NCBI GenBank assembly: GCA_021323775.1
Contig: JAJPKK010000022.1
Span: 1-43,542, forward strand
DNA length: 43,542 nt
Direction: 5' to 3'
Origin: Hyphomicrobiales bacterium
GTDB lineage: Bacteria > Pseudomonadota > Alphaproteobacteria > Rhizobiales > Xanthobacteraceae
This document shows positions 25,939 to 33,643 of this stretch, piece after piece. Both the position numbers and the translations under genes were made by a program. Below the pieces are notes generated by a model. That model was not told the DNA's origin. It worked only from the letters and a program-made list of their open reading frames with translations, and ran no database searches. Position 1 is the first letter of the stretch. The number at the start of each line of letters is the position of its first letter.

Positions 25939-26726
25939 CCCAAGAGGACATCGAAAACACCAAGGCGCCGTTGATGGACCACCTGATGGAGCTGCGTTCG
26001 CGGCTCATCAAGGCGCTGGTGGCGTTCGGCATTGCGCTCATTGGCTGCTTCTTCTTTGCCAAGCAAATCTACAACGTGCTGACGTGGCCCTATGTGTGGG
26101 TGGTGGGGGCCGAGAATTCGAAGTTCATCTATACCGGGCTCCTCGAATATTTCGTCGTCCAGCTCAAGCTTGCGATGTTCGGCGCCGCCTTCATTTCGTT
26201 CCCGGTAATCGCCGGCCAGCTCTATATGTTCGTCGCGCCGGGGCTCTATCGCCACGAGCGCGATGCGTTCCTTCCGTATCTGATCGCGACGCCGGTCATG
26301 TTCGTCCTCGGCGCGCTGGTCGTCTATGGCGTGGTGTGGCCGATGGTCACGCGCTTTTCCATCAACATGCAGCAATTCGGCGGCGAAGGTCAGGCGACGA
26401 TCGAGCTTCTGCCCAAGGTCGGCGACTATCTCGACTTGATGATGCGGCTCATCTTCGCCTTCGGCATTGCGTTTCAGCTTCCGGTGATTCTCACACTGCT
26501 TGGCCGGGTCGGCATCATTACTTCCGAGCAGCTCAAGTCGAAACGGCGCTATTTCATCGTCGTCGCCTTCGTGATCGCAGCGGTGCTCACGCCTCCTGAC
26601 GTGCTCAGCCAGTTGTCCCTTGCGCTCCCGCTGCTGCTTCTTTACGAGGCTTCGGTGTTGTCAGTCCGCTGGGTCGAGCGCAAGGCGAAGGCGAGCGCCA
26701 CAGCGGCGGCGAAGCCAGCGGAGTAA
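25935..26726 (+). CDS. tatC: Sec-independent protein translocase subunit TatC
   Basis: A 263-residue polytopic protein that recognises the twin-arginine signal. It opens with a cytoplasmic segment containing [20 protein letters not shown], including the conserved LxELRxRL motif and Glu, and has six predicted membrane helices, with [20 protein letters not shown] and [13 protein letters not shown] as family landmarks. The ATG overlaps the tatB stop. Tat substrates within this same window include the dehydrogenase small subunit at 1298-1858. Confidence 0.96.
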   Translation: MTQEDIENTKAPLMDHLMELRSRLIKALVAFGIALIGCFFFAKQIYNVLTWPYVWVVGAENSKFIYTGLLEYFVVQLKLAMFGAAFISFPVIAGQLYMFVAPGLYRHERDAFLPYLIATPVMFVLGALVVYGVVWPMVTRFSINMQQFGGEGQATIELLPKVGDYLDLMMRLIFAFGIAFQLPVILTLLGRVGIITSEQLKSKRRYFIVVAFVIAAVLTPPDVLSQLSLALPLLLLYEASVLSVRWVERKAKASATAAAKPAE

Positions 26727-26943
26727 GCGTAATCGATATGTAGGGTGGCAAAGGCGCGCCCCTGCGCTCGTCGAAGGGCGCGCCCGCCCGCCATGCTGAT
26801 CCGAACCGATTCCATCTCTAAATAGCCGGGTGAAGCGGGCGATGAGCTCTCTCCGAGTTGGCGGCGAGGAACCGGTTCTCGTTCGTCGGAGTCTGCGGTA
26901 ACAACGAAAAGCGGGCGGGACGCCCGCGGTCCCGGGAAATCCC

Positions 26944-28338
26944 ATGCACGACATCAAGTGGATTCGCGAAAATCCGGAGGCGTTCGACCGCGGCCTGGCG
27001 CGGCGCGGACTTGCCCCCGAGGCGGCGCGGCTCGTCGCCATCGACGAACGCCGCCGCGCCGCCATCGTCAAGGCCGAGCAGGCCCAGGCGCGGCGCAACG
27101 CGGCATCGAAGGAGATCGGGGAGGCCAGGAAGGCGAGGGACGAGGCGCGGGCGCAAGCTCTGATGGCCGAGGTCGCCGAACTGAAGGCGTCGATCCCGAA
27201 CCTCGAGGCCGAGGAGAAAGCAGCGTCGGAGGAACTGGACGAAGCGTTGGCGCAAATTCCCAACCTGCCGCTTGACGAAGTGCCGGATGGCGTTGATGAG
27301 CGCGGCAATGCGGAGCATCATCGGTTCGGAGCAAAGCGCGATTATGGCTTTTCGCCAAAGCAACATTTCGAGCTTGGCGAAGCGCTCGGGCAGATGGACT
27401 TTGAGACGGCGGCGAAGCTCGCCGGCGCGCGCTTCGTGGTGTTAAAGCGGGGACTGGCGCGCATGGAGCGCGCGCTCGGGCAGTTCATGCTCGATCTGCA
27501 CACGAACGAGCACGGCTACACGGAAGTTGCCCCGCCGCTGCTCGTCAAAGATGACGCGATGTTTGGCACGGCGCAGTTGCCGAAATTTGAAGAAGATCAG
27601 TTTTGGACGGTCGGGGGCGCATATTTCGCGCGTCGCGCCGATGGTTATCTTGAGGACATAGCGCAGGCGACCGATGTCGCGGCGCTGCAGTTGGCGTTTA
27701 CACAAAGCGAGATCGCGTTGCGGCAAAATCGCCTCGGGCTCATCCCCACCGCCGAAGTCCCGCTTACCAACCTGGTTCGCGAGTCGATCGTCGACGAAGC
27801 AGATCTGCCGATGCGCCTCGCTGCGCTGACCCCATGCTTCCGCGCGGAGGCCGGCGCCGCCGGCAAGGATACGCGGGGCATGATCCGCCAGCACCAGTTC
27901 ACCAAGGTGGAGCTTGTCTCCATCACCACGCCGGAACAGAGCCGCGAGGAGCACGAGCGCATGCTCTCCTGCGCCGAGGAAGTGCTGCGCCGCCTTGATC
28001 TGCATTATCGCGTCATGACCTTGTGCGCCGGCGACATGGGCTTCGCCTCGAAAAAGACCTACGACATCGAAGTGTGGCTGCCGGGCCAGAACATGTACCG
28101 CGAAATTTCCTCCTGCTCGGTGTGCGGCGATTTTCAGGCCCGCCGCATGGCGGCGCGCTACCGCACCAAGGAGGGACGGCAGGTCCGCCATGTCCACACG
28201 CTCAATGGTTCCGGGGTCGCGGTCGGCCGCGCGCTCATCGCCGTGATGGAGACCTATCAACAAGCCGACGGCTCGATCGCGGTGCCGGACGTGCTGCAGT
28301 CATATATGGGTGGCATGAAAGTCGTTGCGGCAAAGTGA
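26944..28338 (+). CDS. serS: Seryl-tRNA synthetase
   Basis: This class II synthetase of 464 residues charges tRNA-Ser and tRNA-Sec. The N-terminal coiled-coil arm (about residues 30-105; [17 protein letters not shown]) is followed by the catalytic core with [13 protein letters not shown], motif 2 as [20 protein letters not shown], and motif 3 as [17 protein letters not shown]. Most bacterial SerS proteins have 420-435 residues; here about 40 extra residues (221-265, [12 protein letters not shown] to RQNRLG) separate FEEDQF from LIPTAEVP, where the family usually has a short loop. The ATG at 26944 gives the canonical [15 protein letters not shown]. It lies 217 bases after tatC. Confidence 0.95.
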   Translation: MHDIKWIRENPEAFDRGLARRGLAPEAARLVAIDERRRAAIVKAEQAQARRNAASKEIGEARKARDEARAQALMAEVAELKASIPNLEAEEKAASEELDEALAQIPNLPLDEVPDGVDERGNAEHHRFGAKRDYGFSPKQHFELGEALGQMDFETAAKLAGARFVVLKRGLARMERALGQFMLDLHTNEHGYTEVAPPLLVKDDAMFGTAQLPKFEEDQFWTVGGAYFARRADGYLEDIAQATDVAALQLAFTQSEIALRQNRLGLIPTAEVPLTNLVRESIVDEADLPMRLAALTPCFRAEAGAAGKDTRGMIRQHQFTKVELVSITTPEQSREEHERMLSCAEEVLRRLDLHYRVMTLCAGDMGFASKKTYDIEVWLPGQNMYREISSCSVCGDFQARRMAARYRTKEGRQVRHVHTLNGSGVAVGRALIAVMETYQQADGSIAVPDVLQSYMGGMKVVAAK

Positions 28339-28355
28339 GAATGGCCGGGCGGGCA

Positions 28356-29120
28356 ATGCGCATCCTCCTCACCAACGATGACGGCGTGCATGCGCGCGGC
28401 CTTGAGGTGCTCGAGGAAATCGCCCGGGCGCTGTCTGACGACATCTGGGTGGTGGCGCCGGAAACCGATCAGTCCGGCGTCTCCCATTCGCTGTCGCTCA
28501 ACGACCCGCTGCGCCTGCGCGAGATCGGACCGCGCCATTTCGCCGTCAAGGGGACGCCAACCGACTGCGTGATCATGGCGGCGCGTCACATCCTCCCGGA
28601 GGGCAGGCCCGATCTGGTCCTGTCCGGCGTCAACCGCGGCCGCAACGCCGCTGAGGACGTTACCTACTCCGGGACCGTGGCGGGCGCCATCGAGGGCGCA
28701 GTGCTGGGCGTCCCGTCCTTTGCGCTGTCCCAGGCGTTCACCTCCGAGACCCGCAAGGCCCCCCACTGGGCGACTGCGCTGAAATTCGCGCCCGATCTCA
28801 TCCGCCGCGTGCTCGCCGAAGGCATGCCGCGCGACGTCCTCGTCAACGTCAATTTCCCCGACTGCCCGCCGGAGCACGTCAAAGGCATCGCGGTGAGCAC
28901 GCAGGGCAAGCGCCCGCAGGAATTATTGCGCATCGAGCCGCGGCGCGACGGCCGCGGCAACCCCTATTACTGGATCGCCTATGAGCGCGCCCCCGCGCAC
29001 ACGGAGCGCGACGGCACCGATCTGTGGGCGCTCGCGGACAACCGCATTTCCGTCACCCCGCTGCGGCTCAACATGACGGACGAGCCTTTCATGACGCGGC
29101 TCGCCGAGGTTTTTGGGTAG
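28356..29120 (+). CDS. surE: 5'/3'-nucleotidase SurE
   Basis: A 254-residue metal-dependent phosphatase acting on nucleoside monophosphates, linked to stationary-phase survival. The N-terminus MRILLTNDDGVHARGLEVL has the metal-binding D8-D9 pair; APETDQSGVSHSLSL supplies the Ser, and VLSGVNRGRNAAEDVTYSGT contains the Asn. An in-frame ATG at 28341 could add five residues. serS ends 17 bases upstream and pcm follows after a family 1 repeat, so the surE-pcm-nlpD order known from many proteobacteria is kept here. Confidence 0.95.
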   Translation: MRILLTNDDGVHARGLEVLEEIARALSDDIWVVAPETDQSGVSHSLSLNDPLRLREIGPRHFAVKGTPTDCVIMAARHILPEGRPDLVLSGVNRGRNAAEDVTYSGTVAGAIEGAVLGVPSFALSQAFTSETRKAPHWATALKFAPDLIRRVLAEGMPRDVLVNVNFPDCPPEHVKGIAVSTQGKRPQELLRIEPRRDGRGNPYYWIAYERAPAHTERDGTDLWALADNRISVTPLRLNMTDEPFMTRLAEVFG

Positions 29121-29149
29121 GGGGCAAAGGCGCGTGCGAGAGTGCGACT

Positions 29150-29235
29150 GTAGCCCGCATTGAGCGAAGCGACATCCGGGAAGTGGCGGCAGGGAAGCGC
29201 TGGCCCCGCATTTCGCTTCGCTCAATGCGGGCTGC
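29150..29235. repeat. Dispersed palindromic repeat, family 1, copy 4
   Basis: GTAGCCCGCATTGAGCGAAG CGACATCCGGG... with the closing arm ...CCCCGCATTTCGCTTCGCTC AATGCGGGCTGCA forms a long hairpin in the surE-pcm gap. Its arms nearly match those of copy 5 at 31800-31871. Confidence 0.8.
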
Positions 29236-29340
29236 AATCGCTCCCTCGCCCTGCGCAGCCTCTTCCTGTGTGCAACCTGTCGCCGCTGCGTCGCCGTGCT
29301 GGCGTCATAGCCGTGCAGGCCCTGATAAAGGAGGCTTTGC

Positions 29341-30000
29341 TTGCCTGCGCCCACACCTCCCGATCACAACGTCGATCATATGAAATTCGTGCTCGACTTG
29401 CGGCGGCGCGGCATCATGGACGCGGCGGTGCTGCGGGCGATGGAGGAAGTGCCGCGCGAGAGATTCGTGATGCCGGCCCATGTGCACCTCGCGTATCTCG
29501 ATCGCGCCTTGCCGATTGCGTGCGGGCAGGTCATCAGCCAGCCCTATCTGGTCGCCTATATGACGGAGCAATTGGAGGTCCGGCCGGAGCATCACGTCCT
29601 CGAGGTCGGAACCGGCTCCGGCTACCAGGCGGCGATCCTGTCGCGGCTTGCCGCCAGGGTAACGAGCATTGAGCGTTACCGCACGCTTGCTGACGCGGCG
29701 CGCAGCCGTCTCAGGGCGCTCAACTGCGACAATGTCGAGATCATTACTGGCGACGGCATGATGGGGGCAGCCGATCGGGCGCCGTTCGACCGCATCATCG
29801 TGACCGCGGCGGCCGTCACTGTGCCGCCAGCGCTCATGGACCAGCTCGCGGTCGGCGGCATCATGGTGCTGCCGCTCGGCCCGCACGAGCAGCATCAGAG
29901 GCTGGTGAAGATCGTTCGTACCGGACAAGGCGTTGAGCGGACCGAGCTGATCGACGTGCGTTTCGTTCCATTGCTGCCCGGCCAGGCGCAGGAGCTGTGA
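29341..30000 (+). CDS. pcm: Protein-L-isoaspartate O-methyltransferase
   Basis: A 219-residue AdoMet enzyme that methylates isoaspartyl residues to start repair of damaged proteins. Motif I is HHVLEVGTGSGYQAAILSRL, preceded by the PIACGQVISQPYLVAYMTE block and followed by NVEIITGDGMMG and PFDRIIVTAAA. The start is assigned to TTG at 29341 because GGAGG (29330-29334) lies exactly six bases upstream, while the first in-frame ATG (within VDHMKFVLDLRRRG) would cut into the conserved N-terminal helix. It sits between surE and the NlpD-like gene. Confidence 0.94.
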   Translation: MPAPTPPDHNVDHMKFVLDLRRRGIMDAAVLRAMEEVPRERFVMPAHVHLAYLDRALPIACGQVISQPYLVAYMTEQLEVRPEHHVLEVGTGSGYQAAILSRLAARVTSIERYRTLADAARSRLRALNCDNVEIITGDGMMGAADRAPFDRIIVTAAAVTVPPALMDQLAVGGIMVLPLGPHEQHQRLVKIVRTGQGVERTELIDVRFVPLLPGQAQEL

Positions 30001-30056
30001 CGCGGCCCTGGCCGATCTATCGCTGAAACCAATCGTGTCGAAAATCGCACCGTCGG

Positions 30057-30208
30057 ACCTCATCCTGAGGAGGCCGCGCTCTGCGCGGCCGTCCTGAGCT
30101 TGTCAAGGGGCGAAGGATGGCCACGGGCGCGGCCCTCGCCTGTGGCCGTCCTTCGACACGCGCACTCCTTCGACAAGCTCAGGAGCGCGCTCCTCAGGGC
30201 GAGGGTCG
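30057..30208. repeat. Complex palindromic repeat, family 3
   Basis: A roughly 150-bp element with outer arms CCTCATCCTGAGGAG and CTCCTCAGGGCGAGG and nested inverted pairs (TCCTGAGCTTGTCAAGG with CCTTCGACAAGCTCAGGA; GCGAAGGATGGCCAC with GTGGCCGTCCTTCG). It resembles the abundant CCTCATxxTGAGGAGC repeats of Bradyrhizobium-type genomes. It could fold into a cruciform-like or branched RNA downstream of pcm. Confidence 0.75.
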
Positions 30209-30343
30209 TAGATGTTTTGCAGGTTCCGGATCGGAGGTAACCAGCCGTTTACCATCTGCTTTAACGGATCCCTGAACGTTTAAAGGGATGTTTACTTCAC
30301 CAATGTCTTACTGCCCGAAGATGCGGGCTTATTGAGTGCGGAC

Positions 30344-31774
30344 ATGGTTAGAGATATTGCCAAGCGACGATTGCATTGCGCGTTTTTCTGCGGCCTCCTG
30401 TCCGCCGTGGCGATCGGCGCTGCCGGTTGCAGCTCCGAGGTGTCCCGCTTCGGTGAAAATTCCAGCCGCAATTCTTACGCCGCGCGTGCGCCTGCCAGTC
30501 AGCCAGCCGCCGTTCCGGTGCAGCCGACGCGCACCGTCGCTGTGGAAAGCCAGCCATTGCCTCAGGCGCAGCCGCCCGGCCCGGCTTATGCGCCTCAATA
30601 TGCCGCCCTGCAGTATGAGCAGCCTCCGTACACGCCGCCTCAGTACACGCCGCCCGGTCCTCAATATGTGCCGCCCCAGCCGGTGCCGCCGTCAGTGACG
30701 CCCTATGCGCCGCCGGCTCCTCAGTATCCGCAATATCCGCCACCCGCGCCGGCGCCGTCATATGCACCGCCAGCTTCTCAATACACGCCCCAATCCGCGC
30801 CATCGTATACGCCCGCGCCGCGATCAGCGCCCGCCTTCACGGGAGGGGCCGGCGGCGGTGCGAGGATCGCCGATGCCGCCGCGCCGCGCACGCCAAGGCC
30901 TGCTGCGGTCCCGCAGGCGCCCGCCGCGCCTGCGCCCGCGGCTCAAGCGTCGCTTCCGGCAGCGCCCGCGCAGGCCGCAATGCCGGCTTCAACATCAGTT
31001 GCCGGAAGCTCGGCTCAGACTCTGCTGCCGACGCCTCCCGTCCATACCGTTGCCTCGGGCGATACCTTGGGCAAGGTCGCGCACAAATACCGGGTGAGCG
31101 CCAGGGAGATCGCGGTTGCCAACGGCATTTCGCCCGAAACCCCTCTGAAGGTGGGGCAACGGTTGACGATACCGGTGAGAATGGGAGCGCCCCCAAGCGC
31201 CCATCCGGGCGGGCCGCAACCCGGCGGTCCGGTGGTCGCGCAAACGAAGCCGCCGCAGACCTACACGGCGGCCGCCGCGGCGCCTGGCAAAGTCGCATCG
31301 TCGGAGGCTGCGGCCAATGTGCGTTTGGCGTCGCCGGTCGAACCGCCGTCCGCGGAGGCCGGGCCGAACGGCGCGCCCGCGTTCCGATGGCCGGTGCGCG
31401 GCCGCATCATCAACAATTTCGGCGCCAGGGTGAATGGCTCGCCCAACGACGGCATCGACCTCGCGCTCCCCGAAGGCACCGCGGTGCGCGCCGCCGAAGA
31501 CGGCGTCGTCGCCTATGCGGGCAACGAGCTGAAAGGCTACGGCAACCTCGTGCTGGTGCGTCACGCGAACGGCTTCGTGACCGCCTATGCGAATGCAAGC
31601 GAACTCCTGGTCAAACGCAACGACCAGGTTCACAAGGGACAGGTGATCCTGAAGTCCGGGCAAACCGGCAACGCCGCAACCCCGCAGCTTCATTTCGAGA
31701 TTCGCAAGAACTCCGCCCCGGTCGACCCCATGCAATATCTGCCGGCCGACAAGACCGCGTCAGCGCCGCTGTGA
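30344..31774 (+). CDS. nlpD: NlpD-like LysM/M23-fold envelope protein
   Basis: A 476-residue secreted protein with a lipoprotein-like signal (CGLLSAVAIGAAGC, Cys about 29), a Pro/Gln/Tyr-rich linker, a LysM domain (about 234-278; HTVASGDTLGKVAHKYRVSA) and a C-terminal M23/LytM-fold domain (348-476). The zinc ligands are degenerate: NDGIDLALP has Asn where active peptidases have His, and QLHFEIR has Gln for the first His of HLHFE. That matches NlpD/EnvC, which do not cut wall themselves but activate amidases at the septum. The location after surE-pcm is the classic nlpD position. The ATG at 30344 is preferred over a TTG four codons upstream. Confidence 0.88.
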   Translation: MVRDIAKRRLHCAFFCGLLSAVAIGAAGCSSEVSRFGENSSRNSYAARAPASQPAAVPVQPTRTVAVESQPLPQAQPPGPAYAPQYAALQYEQPPYTPPQYTPPGPQYVPPQPVPPSVTPYAPPAPQYPQYPPPAPAPSYAPPASQYTPQSAPSYTPAPRSAPAFTGGAGGGARIADAAAPRTPRPAAVPQAPAAPAPAAQASLPAAPAQAAMPASTSVAGSSAQTLLPTPPVHTVASGDTLGKVAHKYRVSAREIAVANGISPETPLKVGQRLTIPVRMGAPPSAHPGGPQPGGPVVAQTKPPQTYTAAAAAPGKVASSEAAANVRLASPVEPPSAEAGPNGAPAFRWPVRGRIINNFGARVNGSPNDGIDLALPEGTAVRAAEDGVVAYAGNELKGYGNLVLVRHANGFVTAYANASELLVKRNDQVHKGQVILKSGQTGNAATPQLHFEIRKNSAPVDPMQYLPADKTASAPL

Positions 31775-31799
31775 GTCGTGAGGACGTCGCGCCGCGCCA

Positions 31800-31871
31800 T
31801 AGCCCGGATGGAGCGAAGCGACATCCGGGAACGGCCGGCCCCGCATTTCTCTTCGCTCAATGCCGGCTACA
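31800..31871. repeat. Dispersed palindromic repeat, family 1, copy 5
   Basis: TAGCCCGGATGGAGCGAAGC GACATCCGGG and the return arm CCCCGCATTTCTCTTCGCTC AATGCCGGCTACA make a 72-base hairpin, the shortest complete copy in the window. It lies between the nlpD-like and DUF815 genes, which converge here, and may act as a bidirectional terminator. Confidence 0.8.
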
Positions 31872-31945
31872 GGCGTCACCGCCCTGGCGGCGCTCCGACT
31901 GGCACGATTTGCCTCCGCCTTTGCCCATCCGGCACTTTACGCTGC

Positions 31946-32857
31946 TCACTTCTCCGTCAGCGTCACCCCAAGGCGGCCGGCGAGGTCCTGCACATACTGC
32001 CAGGCGACGCGCCCGGAGCGAGATCCGCGCGTGGTCGCCCATTCGAGCGCTTCGCGCCGCACTGCGGCGGCGTCGGCGGGCACGCCATAATAATTGACGT
32101 AACCCTCCACCATGGCGAGGAACTCGTCCTGGCTGCAGCGGTGAAAGCCGAGCCAAAGGCCAAAGCGGTCCGACAGCGATACCTTCTCCTCGACCGCTTC
32201 GCCGGGATTGATGGCGCTGCCGCGCTCATTCTCGATCATGTCGCGGGAGAGGAGGTGCCGCCGGTTCGAGGTGGCGTAGAGGATGACATTGTCGGGCCGG
32301 CCCTCGATGCCGCCTTCGAGTACAGCTTTGAGGGATTTGTACGACGTATCCTGGGCGTCGAAGGAGAGGTCGTCGCAGAACACCAGGAAGCGGTATGGCG
32401 CGCCCCGCAGCAGCGTCATCAGGTCAGGCAGGCTTTCGATATCCTCGCGATGGATTTCGACGAGCTTGAGCAGGCCCGCATCGGCGCCCAAGCCCGCATT
32501 CACCGCCGCGTGGGCCGCCTTGACGAGCGACGACTTTCCCATGCCGCGGGCGCCCCACAGCAAGGCATTGTTGGCCGGCAGGCCGCGGGCGAACCTCTCG
32601 GTGTTCTCCACGAGGATATCGCGCATGCGGTCGATGCCCTTGAGAAGCGACATATCAACGCGGTTAACGCGCGGAACCGGGGCTAGCGTGCGGCCGGCCG
32701 GATACCAAATGTAAGCTTCGGCGGTGGTAAAATCCGGCGGTCGAGGATGGGGCGGCGCAAGGCGCTCCAGGGCATTGGCGATGCGCTCGAACACATCTGC
32801 CGGGCCAGTGGAGGAAACCAGGGTGGGCGGTACCAGGGGCTTCTTTGGCAGGGACAT
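31946..32857 (-). CDS. AAA+ ATPase of the DUF815 family
   Basis: A 303-residue soluble ATP-binding protein of unknown cellular role. The Walker A motif is GARGMGKS (102-109), Walker B is FLVFCDDLSF (157-166), and the sensor-like stretch is NVILYATSNRRHLLSRDM followed by EKVSLSDRFGLWLGFHRC. DUF815 proteins are widespread single-domain AAA+ ATPases next to yajC in alphaproteobacteria. The start at 32857 (MSLPKKPLVPPTLV) has only a weak ribosome site. It is divergent from yajC, with 266 bases between the starts. Confidence 0.9.
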   Translation of the reverse strand: MSLPKKPLVPPTLVSSTGPADVFERIANALERLAPPHPRPPDFTTAEAYIWYPAGRTLAPVPRVNRVDMSLLKGIDRMRDILVENTERFARGLPANNALLWGARGMGKSSLVKAAHAAVNAGLGADAGLLKLVEIHREDIESLPDLMTLLRGAPYRFLVFCDDLSFDAQDTSYKSLKAVLEGGIEGRPDNVILYATSNRRHLLSRDMIENERGSAINPGEAVEEKVSLSDRFGLWLGFHRCSQDEFLAMVEGYVNYYGVPADAAAVRREALEWATTRGSRSGRVAWQYVQDLAGRLGVTLTEK

Positions 32858-33123
32858 AGAGTTGCTTTCGTGATTGCGTCCCAATAGCGGGGCAGGGCAG
32901 ATGCCGCAAGGTGCGATTCCTTTGTTAAAGAGCGCAAGCGTTTCGCCCGCTCTTTGGCGGGAGAAGTCTGCGCTGCGGGAAGCGGTTGAGACGCCTTGCA
33001 TCGTTGCAATCGGGCTGGCGGCCGCTATAGTCCGCCCGGCTTTCACTCAGAGCGGTTTTCGGCGGGTTTCCGGGCCTGGCGGACCAATCAAGTTCACAAC
33101 ACCCGCAAAGGAGAATTGCGCGC

Positions 33124-33459
33124 ATGATCACACCCGCCTACGCACAGGCCGCGGGAGGCGCCAGCCCGGAGGTGCTTTATCAGCTGCTGCCTTTTGCGCT
33201 CATTTTTGTCATCATGTATTTCCTCATTCTGCGGCCCCAGCAGAAGCGGGCCAAGCAGCACCAGGAGATGGTAAAGAATGTGCGCCGCGGCGACATCCTC
33301 GTCACCTCGGGCGGGCTGGTCGGAAAGGTGACCAAGGTGGTGGACGACGATCAGGTCGAGATCGAGATCGCCGACGGCGTGCGGGTGCGCCAGGTGCGCA
33401 GCATGGTGGCTGACGTTCGGGCGAAGAGTGAGCCGGTGAAGGACGAAAAGGGCGGCTAG
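33124..33459 (+). CDS. yajC: Preprotein translocase subunit YajC
   Basis: A 111-residue single-pass membrane protein of the SecDF-YajC accessory complex. After a short periplasmic N-terminus (MITPAYAQAAGGASPEV) comes the membrane helix LLPFALIFVIMYFLILRPQQ ending in the RPQQKR motif, then a small cytoplasmic domain (VRRGDILVTSGGLVGKVTKV). GGAG lies ten bases upstream of the ATG. secD follows after 184 bases containing a repeat and a hairpin. Confidence 0.96.
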   Translation: MITPAYAQAAGGASPEVLYQLLPFALIFVIMYFLILRPQQKRAKQHQEMVKNVRRGDILVTSGGLVGKVTKVVDDDQVEIEIADGVRVRQVRSMVADVRAKSEPVKDEKGG

Positions 33460-33477
33460 ACTGGATTTCGATCGCTT

Positions 33478-33525
33478 GCCCCCTCCCCCACCCTCCTCGC
33501 GTGCGGGGCAGGGTAGGGAGGGGGT
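33478..33525. repeat. GC-rich palindromic repeat, family 2 (yajC/secD gap)
   Basis: CCCCCTCCCCCACCCTCCTC GCGTGCGGGGCAGGGTAGGG AGGGGG forms an inverted repeat of the same class as the copies at 21008 and 36340. Confidence 0.6.
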
Positions 33526-33526
33526 C

Positions 33527-33549
33527 GTCGCCGGGATTGTCCCGGCGAC
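33527..33549 (+). promoter_or_regulatory. Perfect 10-bp hairpin in the secD leader
   Basis: GTCGCCGGGA (33527-33536) pairs with TCCCGGCGAC (33540-33549) around a TTG loop. It is not followed by a T run, so it is not a simple terminator; it may stabilise mRNA or regulate secD translation, whose ATG is 95 bases downstream. A nearby imperfect CCGGGACAGGTCCCGG palindrome adds to the structure. Confidence 0.45.
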
Positions 33550-33643
33550 CCCCGATGAAGGCCCAGGGGATCTATAATCGGGGTGGCCGGGACAGGTCCC
33601 GGATCAGGTCCGGGAACCGCCACGACCCAGGGAGAGAGCGGCG

